Positions 10,802 through 19,043 of a DNA stretch of 39,152 nt are shown piece by piece. The first letter of the stretch is position 1, and every line of letters begins with the position of its first letter. This stretch comes from Actinomycetota bacterium (GTDB lineage: Bacteria > Actinomycetota > Actinomycetes > S36-B12 > GCA-2699445): the NCBI GenBank assembly GCA_029978705.1, contig JAPOIY010000024.1, positions 1-39,152 on the forward strand, read 5' to 3'. The notes beneath the pieces were generated by a model. That model ran no database searches. It was not told where the DNA came from and saw only the letters and a program-made list of their open reading frames with translations. The position numbers and the translations under genes were made by a program.

Positions 10802-12388
10802 GTGAGGATCTGGCGCCGCACTCGGGACCGCCTGGGCAGCGCGGGCACCCTGGGCACGTCCGCGGTGCGCGCCTGGCGCCAGTCCGGCCTGTCGTTGCCC
10901 GTCAACCCGCTCACGGGGCTGCGCCTCAGTCGGGATGTGCTCGTGCACGGCGTGTCCCCCGCGATCGGATGGGCGGCTGGGGCCGACCGACACCCCGCCG
11001 CCCCCGCCGTCGTCGACGGGTACGGCTACCACCTCACCCAACGGCAGGCCGAGGACCTCACCCGGCGCGTGACGGCGACGCTGCGCGGACTCGGTGTCGC
11101 CGTCGACCACCCCGCCGCCGTGCTGGGGCGCAACAGCGCCGGGTTCGCCGTCGCGGTGGCGGCCGTGGCGCGCACCGGCGCCGACCTCCTCTACCTCAAC
11201 CCCGGGTTCACGGCCGACCAGGTGCGCGACCTGTGCGCCGCCCACGGCGTGCGACTCGTCCTGGCGGACCCCGATCTCGCCGACCGCGTCCCGGCTCGGC
11301 TGCCCGTCCTGGACCTCACCGACCCGGACAGTTGGCCGGCACCCGCGGGCGCCCCGTTCCGGGTCTCCCCGGGAGGGGGGCGGCACATCATCCTGACGTC
11401 CGGGACGACGGGACGGCCCAAGGGTGCCGACCGGTCGCGGACGCCCATCACCGCTGCGGCGTCCCTGCTCGCGGCGTTGCCCTACCGGGAGGGCGGGGTG
11501 CACGTGATGGCGGCGCCGCTGTTCCACTCGTGGGGTTGGCTGAACCACCGCTTGGACGCCCTGCTGGACAGTCTCGAGGTGATGGTGGCCCGGCCATCGG
11601 CTGCCGCCGTGCTGGATGCGGCTGAGCAGTACGGCGCCTCGCTGATCGTGGCCACACCGGTGGTGGTGGGCCGACTCGCGGAGGCGGGGCCCAGCGGCCG
11701 CGACCTCAGCGGGCTGCGCGGCGTCCTGGTCAGTGGCGCCCCCATCCCCCCGGACGTGGTCGGGCGGTTCCGGGAGCAGTTCGGCGACGTGCTGTTCAAC
11801 CTGTACGGGTCCACTGAGGTCGGGTACGCCACCGTCGCGGGCCCCGCGGATCTCGCAGACGCCCCGACGACCGCCGGGCGTCCGCTGCCGGGGGTCACGG
11901 TGGCGCTCCTGGACCCGGCGGGGGCGCCGGCACCGCCCGGCGTCCCCGGGGACGTATGGGTGGGTTCCGCGGCAGCCTTCGACGGGTATGTGGACGGCGG
12001 CGACAAGCCGCGGCGGGCCGACGGCCTGGTGGCCACCGGCGATGTCGGCGTGTTCGACGACGCGGGCCGCCTGTTCATCCGGGGCCGCTCCGACGACCTG
12101 ATCATCAGTGGTGGGGAGAACGTGCACCCCACGGAGGTCGAGGACGCACTGCGCCGCTGCCCGGGAGTGTCGGACGTGGCCGCCGTGGGGCGCCCCGACG
12201 ACGCCTTCGGTCAGCGGGTGGTCTGTTACGTGGTCCCCCGCGACGAGACGGTCGCGCCCGGGCTCGCCGACGCTGTCACGACCTTCGCGGCAGGGGTGCT
12301 GGCGCCGTTCCAGCGTCCGCGCGAGGTCTACCTGATCGGGGAACTGCCCCGCAATGAGACCGGCAAGGTGATGCGTCGTCTGCTGTGA
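10802..12388 (+). CDS. Acyl-CoA synthetase / AMP-binding ligase
   Basis: 528 residues from the GTG at 10802, ANL superfamily. Motifs in order: P-loop TSGTTGRPKGA, NLYGSTEVG, TGDVG, RSDDLIISGGENVHP and the C-terminal catalytic lysine in PRNETGKVMRRLL. Such enzymes activate carboxylates as acyl-AMP and then load CoA; fatty-acid or aromatic acid substrates are both possible. The frame stays open to an ATG at 10715, but that lies inside the argC operator and would add 29 unconserved residues. It is divergent from argC and converges on rhs with 6 nt between stops. Context gives no clear pathway. Confidence 0.9.
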   Translation: MRIWRRTRDRLGSAGTLGTSAVRAWRQSGLSLPVNPLTGLRLSRDVLVHGVSPAIGWAAGADRHPAAPAVVDGYGYHLTQRQAEDLTRRVTATLRGLGVAVDHPAAVLGRNSAGFAVAVAAVARTGADLLYLNPGFTADQVRDLCAAHGVRLVLADPDLADRVPARLPVLDLTDPDSWPAPAGAPFRVSPGGGRHIILTSGTTGRPKGADRSRTPITAAASLLAALPYREGGVHVMAAPLFHSWGWLNHRLDALLDSLEVMVARPSAAAVLDAAEQYGASLIVATPVVVGRLAEAGPSGRDLSGLRGVLVSGAPIPPDVVGRFREQFGDVLFNLYGSTEVGYATVAGPADLADAPTTAGRPLPGVTVALLDPAGAPAPPGVPGDVWVGSAAAFDGYVDGGDKPRRADGLVATGDVGVFDDAGRLFIRGRSDDLIISGGENVHPTEVEDALRRCPGVSDVAAVGRPDDAFGQRVVCYVVPRDETVAPGLADAVTTFAAGVLAPFQRPREVYLIGELPRNETGKVMRRLL

Positions 12389-12394
12389 GGCCCG

Positions 12395-15300
12395 TCAGAG
12401 ACAGGACGCCAGCGTGCTGCTGAGCAGCAGCCCGGAACCCTGGATCGAGTAGGCCGCCACCGGGTGGCGCTCGCGCGGGTCATCGGAGTTCTTCAGCGCG
12501 GCGCTGAGTCCGACGGCGGGCCCGTACATCATGTCCGACTTCGCCTTGGTGCACATGAGGCTGAGGAAGGCCTTACGGGTGAGTTGATGTGTCACCCCCG
12601 CGGAGGAGGCTTCGACCATGGACCGCTCCCACACGTGCTCCCCGGCGGCGGCCGCGCTGCGCCAGTAGGCCATGCGGATGACCGGCATCCACCCGATGCG
12701 GCCCTGGGCAGCCGCGAGCCGGTAGCTCTGCGCGATGATCGTCTGCCCGGACTGCCACATCGCCGCCCACGCCGTGTAGATGCTGACGACCGCGCCGATG
12801 GCCACGGCGGCGGCGAACCCGCCCCACGTGAAGTCGCCGCCCATCAGCGGCGTGGTGGCGGCGTACATGGCCGCCGAGCCCGCGGCCCCGATGACCGACC
12901 CGATCACCACGCTCAGCCCGGTGGTGACGGCGGCCGAGGACAGTCCGGCGCCGACGACGCCGGCGGCAGCTGCGGTGAGCAGTCCCGACGTCGCGATGGT
13001 GATGGCCGCCCCCACCAGGATGGTCGTCAGCCACTGCCACCACGCGGCCCGGCCCGTCTCGTCCCGGGAGTTCACCGGGTCCTGGTTGGCGTAGTCGTAG
13101 TCGTTCGCCGAGCCGCCCAGTTGCGGATCGGGCTGGAGGAACCGGCCGAGCGCGGGCACATAGAGCCGCTGCCCCAGGAGCACGACGGCTTCCCCGGTCT
13201 GCTCGGTCTGGCGCCCGGCGCGGCCCTGCCACCCGAGGAGGGGGGCGCTGGCCTGCGGCGACCGGGGGAGGGAGGTGAGGGACTCCCCGAAGGGGGTGTA
13301 CAGCGCCGGCCCGGGGTTGGCCGAGTGCCCGGCGGCGTCAGTGCTGAACATGGTGTTGCCCGCGACGTTCGGGACCAGCCACGTCTGCGCGGCCGGGTCG
13401 GCGGGGTCGGCGGTGAGGTCGCGCTCCACGGTGATGCCCCCGGGCAGCTGCACGGTGTGCACGACGGGCCGGTTCTGGTCGTCGAGTACGAGACCGCCGG
13501 TGCTGTAGTGGACGGTGCGGGTGCTGCTGGGGGTGATCGTCGTCTTGCCGATGACGGTCCCGGTGCCGTCCCGCAGGTAGTCGAACCCCGACTTGGTGTC
13601 GGTGTTGCGCACGGACACCACGTCGCCGGTCGTGTCGTAGGTCATCTGCAACTCGCCGACCTGCGTGACGTTGCCGAGGTCGTCGTACCCCACGGTGCCC
13701 GACAGGTCCTTGTCGCCACCAACCCGGGTCAGCCGGTCGGCCCGGTCGTAGGCGTAGTCGATCGTCTTCTGGCCGTCCACCCGCTGCGCGGTGCGGTTGG
13801 AGTTGAGGTCGTAGCGGTAGCTCCAGGAGGTGTCGCGCACCGGCTGGTCGGTGTCGAGTTCCACGTCGGAGAGCCGGAGGGCCTCGTCGTAGGTGTAGTC
13901 GAAGGTCGAGACGTCGCCGCCCCGCGACAGGCTGGCGGACAGGACGCGGCCGGAGGACGCCAGCTGGTGCGCGGACCGCCAGAGCACGCCGTCACCGTCG
14001 GTCCACTCGAGTTCGTCGGGGACGCCGGTGGGGTCGTACTCCTGGTCCAGGACCAGCCCGTTGCCGTAAGTGGCGGCGGTCATCCGTTCCGCGGCGTCGT
14101 ACCGCGGGGTGGCGGAGATGATCGGCTTCCCGTTGGACCGCGAGTCGCTCACCTGGGTGCCGACCAGGAGGCCGTTGCGGTAGGTGAACTGCTTGGTGAT
14201 GGTGTAGCCGTTCGGCGCCGTGACGACGGTCATGACGGGTTTGCCGGCGACGTCGTAGGTGGTGGCGACCTTGGTCCCCCAGCCGTCCACGTTCGCGACC
14301 GGGCGCCCGAGCAGGTCGGTGCGGTTGGTCATCGTGCGGACCGTCTCGGTGCCGTCGGCTGCGGTGGTGCGGCTCACCTGCTGCGCCACCAGCGGGTTCC
14401 CGGCCACGTAGGAGTACTCGATGGAGCGCCCGGCGTCCCCCAGGACCTGCACCTTGCGCAACTGGCCGCCGTCGGAGTAGTACCGGCAGTTGAGCGGCCC
14501 GGCGCCGGTGCGGGCGGCCACGACGCGACCGTCCTCGCCGTACCAGGTGGTGCTGGTCACTCCCGTGGGGCCGCCGGTGTCGGGGTTCGGCCCGGCCGCG
14601 GTCTTGAGCAGGCCGGCCTGGTCGGCGGCCTCCTGGTCGGGGCAGTCGGCGGCGGCCATCTCGTCGTCGCCCCAGTACGCCAGCCCGGTCTGGTTCCCGG
14701 CCGGCATCGTGGTCCCCGTCTGGCGCGGCACCGACTCCCGGCGGCCCATGCCGATCGGGCGCGTGCCGACGCCGGCGACGGTCTCATAGGACGTGCTGAC
14801 GGCGAGGCCGGCGCTGTTCCATGTCGAGCCGACCAGCCCGATCTGCGGCTGCTTGTACGACGAGCGGCTGCTGATGAAGTGCTCGTCGCCCTTCTGGGGG
14901 GTCTCCAGGCTGCTCTGGCCGGTGGTGAGGTTGAAGTCGGGATGCAGCCAGTCCATGGGGACGGCACGGAAGGAACCGTCATTGCGGCGCACGACCACCT
15001 GCACCGCACCCGCCGAACCCGCGGGCACCGCCAGGTCGACGCGGATCTGGTGGCCACCAGCCGCCAGGGACATGCCGGTGGAGCCGCACGGGCGGGCGGT
15101 GCACTGGACCCCGTCGATCCACAGGCTCGGCGTGCCGGTGCCGGTGACCCGGAACGCGTAGGTGTCGTTCTTGCCCTGCTGGGCGGGGTCGGGCAGTTGC
15201 AGGCGCCCCACCATGCGGGCGGACCACTCGCTGCGTCCGGGGATGGGCGAGTTGGTCCAGTCCACGTCGAGGGAGCCGGGCAGCGGCTGGCCGATGGCGG

Positions 15301-17098
15301 GGGTAGGTCCCAACTCGTCGGTGCCGGGCAGGCCCGACCACCGGGCGTTGGGCCAGTAGGTGACGTCGAGCCCCCGCATGGCCTTGCCCGGGTCGGACGG
15401 GTCGTTCTGGTTGTAGGTGCGGTCGTACTCGTAGCGGGTCTGGCCGCCGGAGGGGGTGTTGCGCTGTTGCACGAGGCCGGCGTCGTTGTACTGCGTCGTG
15501 GTCACCTTGCCGGACGCATCGACCGTCTTGATGGGGTTGGTGCGCTTGTCGTAGGTGGTCACGGTGTCGGTGCCCCGCGGGTTGGTGCTGCGCAGGGTGG
15601 CGAAGGTGGCGGGGTCGTAGGTGATGGCGCCCTGCGTCCCGTCGCTGCCGGCGAAGAGGGTGCGGTTGTCGCTGGTGTAGGAGTACGTGAACCGGTTGCG
15701 GTCGGCGCCGATCGTCGGAGCGGGCGCGGTCACCGCCGCCACGCGGCCGGTCGGGTCGTAGTCGACCTGGGTGAGCAGGCCGGGGGCGTTCGGGTCGCTG
15801 CCGGCGGTGGTCGCCGCGGCGGGGCTGGCCACGGCGACGGCGGCGATCGGCGACCGGACAGCCGTGAGCCGACCGGACGCGTCGTAGCCGTAGTCCGTCA
15901 CCTGGGGCTGCCCGGAGCCTTCGTAGTCGACGGCGCGGCCCAACTGCACCCCGGCAGGAGTCGAGACGTAGGCGAAGCCGGTGCTGGACCCGTCCCAGAA
16001 GTCGACGCGGCACAGCATGCCCTCCGGGGCGGCGGCGAAGCCCTCGTACTCGGGACAGTCCGTGCCGTACTCGAGGGTCACGCTGCGGTCCGAGATGGGG
16101 TCGGTGATCGCGGTCAGCCGTCCCGAGGTGGGGTCGTAGGAGCGCTGGATCTGTTCGCGGCCGGACACCGACTCGCTGGTCACCCAGGCCCGGCCGGAGC
16201 CGTTGGGCACCCCGAAGGTCACGGTCGCCCTGGTGGTGTCGGTGACGGTGTACGTGCCGTCGGCGTTGTGCACCAGAACCCCGAAGGTGCCGGTGGCGGT
16301 GGGTTGCCCGTCGATGGCGTCCACCGGGGCCAGGTACCCGTTGCCGCGGTCGACGTAGGTGACGACGCCCTGGTTCTTGGAGACGAGGTCCACCGTGCCC
16401 TCGGGGTTCTCCTGCAGGGATTCGTAGCCCGTGGCGCTGGTCGCCACCAGCCGCCAGCCGAGGTGCGGCAGTTCGGCGGAGTCATCGTTGACCGGCGAGT
16501 AGTCCAGCCCGACGCCGATCTCCCCGGCGGCCGTCTGCATCGTGTGACTGGTCCAGGTGTAGCGGGGGAAGCCCGAGGCGAGGGCGACACCGACGGGGGT
16601 GGACCGTTCGGTGTCCTGCCGGTTCACGGCGGCCAGGTCGACCAACAGGCCGTAGGGGCCGTGCACCTTGCCGTCGGGTGAGGTGACCTGCCACTGATAG
16701 GCGTGGCCGTGCGCCAAGCCGGCGCTGGCGGGGACGCTGAGGTCGGGACGGCCGGTGCGCCACGTCCGCCACTTGGGTTTGGCGGTGGCGGTCAGGGGCG
16801 CGACGTCGAACACGTACGTCCCCGTCTGCTGCAGCCCGGACCGCAGGGTGGGCTGCGTGGACACCGACGTGGCGTTGTCCGGGGTGACGACGGCCCGGCC
16901 GAAGACCGGCAGCAGGGGCCCGCTACCTGCCGACCCGGCGAGCGGGGGCAGAGAGGTGGGATCACCGATCTCCGGGTCGGCGGCGGAGGCCGACACCGCT
17001 GCGTGCGCGGACTGGCTCGGCACCACGACCGACAACAGGGTCGCGGCGCTGACGACGGCGACGGCCAGTCGCCGGCCGAGGGAACCCGGGGTCCTCAT
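12395..17098 (-). CDS. Secreted Rhs/YD-repeat protein with PA14-like domain
   Basis: 1567 residues. Signal peptide about 1-34 (ending near SAHAA). YD/Rhs repeats occupy about 280-570 and 860-1230; between them, about 575-720, is a PA14-like carbohydrate-binding module. The Rhs core signature LGRFLQPDPQLGG...YDYANQDPVN ends near residue 1346 at DETGR, where Rhs proteins usually have DPxG. The tail of about 220 residues has an Ala/Gly-rich hydrophobic segment and then a roughly 110-residue Cys-containing end I do not recognise. In Rhs proteins this is where a toxin sits, but no toxin motif is visible and no immunity gene follows: the next gene converges. It begins 6 nt after the P3 stop, so it is almost certainly cotranscribed with P3. 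Likely an exported, cage-forming protein. Confidence 0.9.
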   Translation of the reverse strand: MRTPGSLGRRLAVAVVSAATLLSVVVPSQSAHAAVSASAADPEIGDPTSLPPLAGSAGSGPLLPVFGRAVVTPDNATSVSTQPTLRSGLQQTGTYVFDVAPLTATAKPKWRTWRTGRPDLSVPASAGLAHGHAYQWQVTSPDGKVHGPYGLLVDLAAVNRQDTERSTPVGVALASGFPRYTWTSHTMQTAAGEIGVGLDYSPVNDDSAELPHLGWRLVATSATGYESLQENPEGTVDLVSKNQGVVTYVDRGNGYLAPVDAIDGQPTATGTFGVLVHNADGTYTVTDTTRATVTFGVPNGSGRAWVTSESVSGREQIQRSYDPTSGRLTAITDPISDRSVTLEYGTDCPEYEGFAAAPEGMLCRVDFWDGSSTGFAYVSTPAGVQLGRAVDYEGSGQPQVTDYGYDASGRLTAVRSPIAAVAVASPAAATTAGSDPNAPGLLTQVDYDPTGRVAAVTAPAPTIGADRNRFTYSYTSDNRTLFAGSDGTQGAITYDPATFATLRSTNPRGTDTVTTYDKRTNPIKTVDASGKVTTTQYNDAGLVQQRNTPSGGQTRYEYDRTYNQNDPSDPGKAMRGLDVTYWPNARWSGLPGTDELGPTPAIGQPLPGSLDVDWTNSPIPGRSEWSARMVGRLQLPDPAQQGKNDTYAFRVTGTGTPSLWIDGVQCTARPCGSTGMSLAAGGHQIRVDLAVPAGSAGAVQVVVRRNDGSFRAVPMDWLHPDFNLTTGQSSLETPQKGDEHFISSRSSYKQPQIGLVGSTWNSAGLAVSTSYETVAGVGTRPIGMGRRESVPRQTGTTMPAGNQTGLAYWGDDEMAAADCPDQEAADQAGLLKTAAGPNPDTGGPTGVTSTTWYGEDGRVVAARTGAGPLNCRYYSDGGQLRKVQVLGDAGRSIEYSYVAGNPLVAQQVSRTTAADGTETVRTMTNRTDLLGRPVANVDGWGTKVATTYDVAGKPVMTVVTAPNGYTITKQFTYRNGLLVGTQVSDSRSNGKPIISATPRYDAAERMTAATYGNGLVLDQEYDPTGVPDELEWTDGDGVLWRSAHQLASSGRVLSASLSRGGDVSTFDYTYDEALRLSDVELDTDQPVRDTSWSYRYDLNSNRTAQRVDGQKTIDYAYDRADRLTRVGGDKDLSGTVGYDDLGNVTQVGELQMTYDTTGDVVSVRNTDTKSGFDYLRDGTGTVIGKTTITPSSTRTVHYSTGGLVLDDQNRPVVHTVQLPGGITVERDLTADPADPAAQTWLVPNVAGNTMFSTDAAGHSANPGPALYTPFGESLTSLPRSPQASAPLLGWQGRAGRQTEQTGEAVVLLGQRLYVPALGRFLQPDPQLGGSANDYDYANQDPVNSRDETGRAAWWQWLTTILVGAAITIATSGLLTAAAAGVVGAGLSSAAVTTGLSVVIGSVIGAAGSAAMYAATTPLMGGDFTWGGFAAAVAIGAVVSIYTAWAAMWQSGQTIIAQSYRLAAAQGRIGWMPVIRMAYWRSAAAAGEHVWERSMVEASSAGVTHQLTRKAFLSLMCTKAKSDMMYGPAVGLSAALKNSDDPRERHPVAAYSIQGSGLLLSSTLASCL

Positions 17099-17104
17099 GA
17101 CCCG

Positions 17105-18310
17105 TCAGCGGTTGTTGAGGGTGACAACCATGGTGGCGGCGTTGGTCCACGACGACGTGCCGCCCCACTCGACCGAGCAGGTGGCGGTGAGGCCCGCGTC
17201 CCCGCCGGTCGGGTTGTCCTCACAGGTACTGCCGGTCGTGTCCGCCTTCCACGAACGCAACTGCGCGCCGGTGTTGGTGGGCGACATCTGCCCGACGACA
17301 TGGACCACGTGAGTGACATTGTTGGTCTCGTAGTTGGTGTCGGAGTAGCGCAACTGGAAGTCGACGCTCACCCCCGCGCCGTCCACTTCGCGGTAGCCGC
17401 CGATGTAGTAGGCGCTGCTGCTGCCCGTCGTCACGGGGATGAACTTCTTCTGGCCGACCCACGACTCGGTCGAGCCGCGGGCGTCCTGCACGACTCCGCT
17501 GAAGTTCGGCGTGCTCTGCCACGCGACGAGCGCATCCGTGTTGTTGTTGACGACGATGGTGAGCGGGGCGTTGCGGAAGTACACCTTCAGGCGCGCCATC
17601 TGGTCGCCGTCGATATGGCTCCAGTCCTTGTCCATGTCGCAGCCGGTGTAGACCCCGCCCGAGCACGACGCCTGGTTGGTGCCGCCCTCCGAGGTGTTCG
17701 AGTCACCCTGTTCGGACTTGAACCCCACCGTCTCCACCGGGGTCGCGACCTTCCAGTCCGCCTCCTGGTAGGCGTTGTAGCTGGTGCGGGCGCTGGAGAA
17801 GCCCCACGTCGACTGGCCGATGCTGTTCATCGCGGCCTGGTCGGCCCAGTGACCGTCCCAGTCCCCGGCACCCCACCAACGCTGCAGCAGCAGTGCGTTG
17901 GAGGCGGTAGCGAGCTTGCCCGGTGCGTTGAAGGTGGGCGCGAGGTTGAACGCCGAGGCGCAGATGTTGTGCGTGTTCTCGTGCTGGGAGTACGCGTTCT
18001 GGCAGTTCGCGGGGTCCACCACGCTGGTCTGGGCCACCGCCGCCATGAGACTGGCCGGTCGCACCGGGTCCTTCTCCCGGTTCCACACCGGGAACCCCTT
18101 GTTGTCGCCCTTGACCTTCTCGCAGCGGTACTTGGCGTGCAGCGTGGCGCTGTGCTTGACGACGCGCAGTTTCCCCTGCTTGCCGCACTGGTTGCCCGCG
18201 ACGGCATTGTGCTGAACGGGGGCGGCCGGGACGGTGGGTGCCGCGGCGGCGGTGCCGATCGCTCCGGCGGACAGGGAGACGACTCCCAGGGCGACGAACC
18301 AGTGCTTCAT
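17105..18310 (-). CDS. Secreted paralog P3, unknown function
   Basis: 401 residues from the ATG at 18310, chosen because GGAGGT precedes it and MKHWFVALGVVSLSAG begins a clean signal peptide (cleavage near AAAAP, residue 23); the frame extends upstream without such features. It shares with P1 and P2 the NICA.F motif, the W.FS region corresponding to TWAFC, NAPLTIVVNNNT, GGYREVDG, CEDNP, a W-rich end and terminal LNNR, but replaces their N-terminal beta-sandwich with a different Cys-containing region (about 40-75). It is the promoter-proximal gene of a two-gene operon with rhs. I do not recognise the family. Operon position suggests joint export or action with the Rhs protein; that is inference. 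Confidence 0.85.
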   Translation of the reverse strand: MKHWFVALGVVSLSAGAIGTAAAAPTVPAAPVQHNAVAGNQCGKQGKLRVVKHSATLHAKYRCEKVKGDNKGFPVWNREKDPVRPASLMAAVAQTSVVDPANCQNAYSQHENTHNICASAFNLAPTFNAPGKLATASNALLLQRWWGAGDWDGHWADQAAMNSIGQSTWGFSSARTSYNAYQEADWKVATPVETVGFKSEQGDSNTSEGGTNQASCSGGVYTGCDMDKDWSHIDGDQMARLKVYFRNAPLTIVVNNNTDALVAWQSTPNFSGVVQDARGSTESWVGQKKFIPVTTGSSSAYYIGGYREVDGAGVSVDFQLRYSDTNYETNNVTHVVHVVGQMSPTNTGAQLRSWKADTTGSTCEDNPTGGDAGLTATCSVEWGGTSSWTNAATMVVTLNNR

Positions 18311-18371
18311 GCGGACCTCCGGTGCTGACGGTGGCGCTGGTCGCACGAGAATTCTGCTGGCCAGCCTGATC

Positions 18372-18401
18372 ACGGTACGTTGCGTCCCCATTTCGGACCA
18401 A
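18372..18401 (-). promoter_or_regulatory. Promoter of the P3-rhs operon
   Basis: On the minus strand TTGGTC (18401..18396), an 18-bp spacer and TACCGT (18377..18372) form a plausible sigma-70-type promoter, with a leader of about 55 nt to the P3 ATG. The -10 is 37 bp from the direct repeat at 18415-18431, as at P2. Confidence 0.55.
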
Positions 18402-18414
18402 GTTTCGCCGACAA

Positions 18415-18431
18415 TCTTGAGGCCTTCTTGA
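18415..18431 (-). promoter_or_regulatory. TCAAGA-N5-TCAAGA direct repeat upstream of P3-rhs
   Basis: Minus strand 18431..18415 reads TCAAGA-AGGCC-TCAAGA, a perfect 6-bp direct repeat with 11-bp period. It also lies 40 nt upstream of the divergent membrane-protein gene at 18472, so it could act in both directions. Confidence 0.5.
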
Positions 18432-18471
18432 GCACCGTACGGGGGGCCTTCTTCGCTACGCTGCAGCCTCT

Positions 18472-19041
18472 ATGGACAGCATCGGCGTCTTGAACGGTCT
18501 GGTCTCGGCCTTCGCGATCGGGATCCTGGCCGCCAACATCGCGTCGTACCTGAAGTTGCGCCAGTTGCCGGGCGCCCTCGTCATCGCGCTGTGGAGCGTC
18601 TTCCTGGTGCTCCTGCTGGTGGAGATGTGGGCCGCCACGGTCAAGTCGTTCACGCGCGAGGCCCGGGAGGTCAGCAGCCCCTCCCTCCTGACCTTCATGC
18701 TCCTGCCCGTGGCCGTCACGGTGATGGCTGCCCTGCTGGCGCCGGAAGGGCCGACCCGCGCGGACACCGAGAAGGACCCGTACGGGGCGTTCACGGCGCA
18801 GCGTTACTTCTTCTTCGGGATCCTGCTCGCGCTACCCGTCGTCAGCATCGGCCAGGAGGCCCTGTCGGGCGCCGTCACGGTGGACTGGGACCTGGGCTTC
18901 CGGCTCCTGGTCGCCGCGGGGTCGATCTGCGGCCTGCTGATCCGCGGCCGGCGGGCGGACACGGTGCTGGTGGTGGCGATGATGGTCGTCATCGTCAGCT
19001 ACATCTTCGTCGTCTTCCCGGAACTGGCCGTCTCGATCTGA
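18472..19041 (+). CDS. Six-TM membrane protein, unknown function
   Basis: 189-residue integral membrane protein, not recognised. Hydrophobic segments at about 3-25, 34-53, 72-90, 111-131, 140-156 and 164-184 suggest six transmembrane helices; the loop at about 91-110 is polar and charged (GPTRADTEKDPYG). There is no signature for a transporter or enzyme. A possible -10 (TACGCT at 18457-18462) ends 9 nt before the ATG, so the leader would be only a few nucleotides. It is divergent from P3-rhs and converges on pheT with 2 nt between stops. Confidence 0.8.
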   Translation: MDSIGVLNGLVSAFAIGILAANIASYLKLRQLPGALVIALWSVFLVLLLVEMWAATVKSFTREAREVSSPSLLTFMLLPVAVTVMAALLAPEGPTRADTEKDPYGAFTAQRYFFFGILLALPVVSIGQEALSGAVTVDWDLGFRLLVAAGSICGLLIRGRRADTVLVVAMMVVIVSYIFVVFPELAVSI

Positions 19042-19043
19042 CC

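Noticed and set aside
12395-12700. Separate immunity gene within or after the rhs tail
   Set aside because: No independent frame with a ribosome site is present and the neighbouring gene converges 6 nt away.
12464-16681. 1405-codon open frame on the plus strand opposite rhs
   Set aside because: Low-complexity Gly/Ala/Arg/Val/His translation with no motifs, lying antisense to an Rhs protein with clear repeats; expected in GC-rich DNA.
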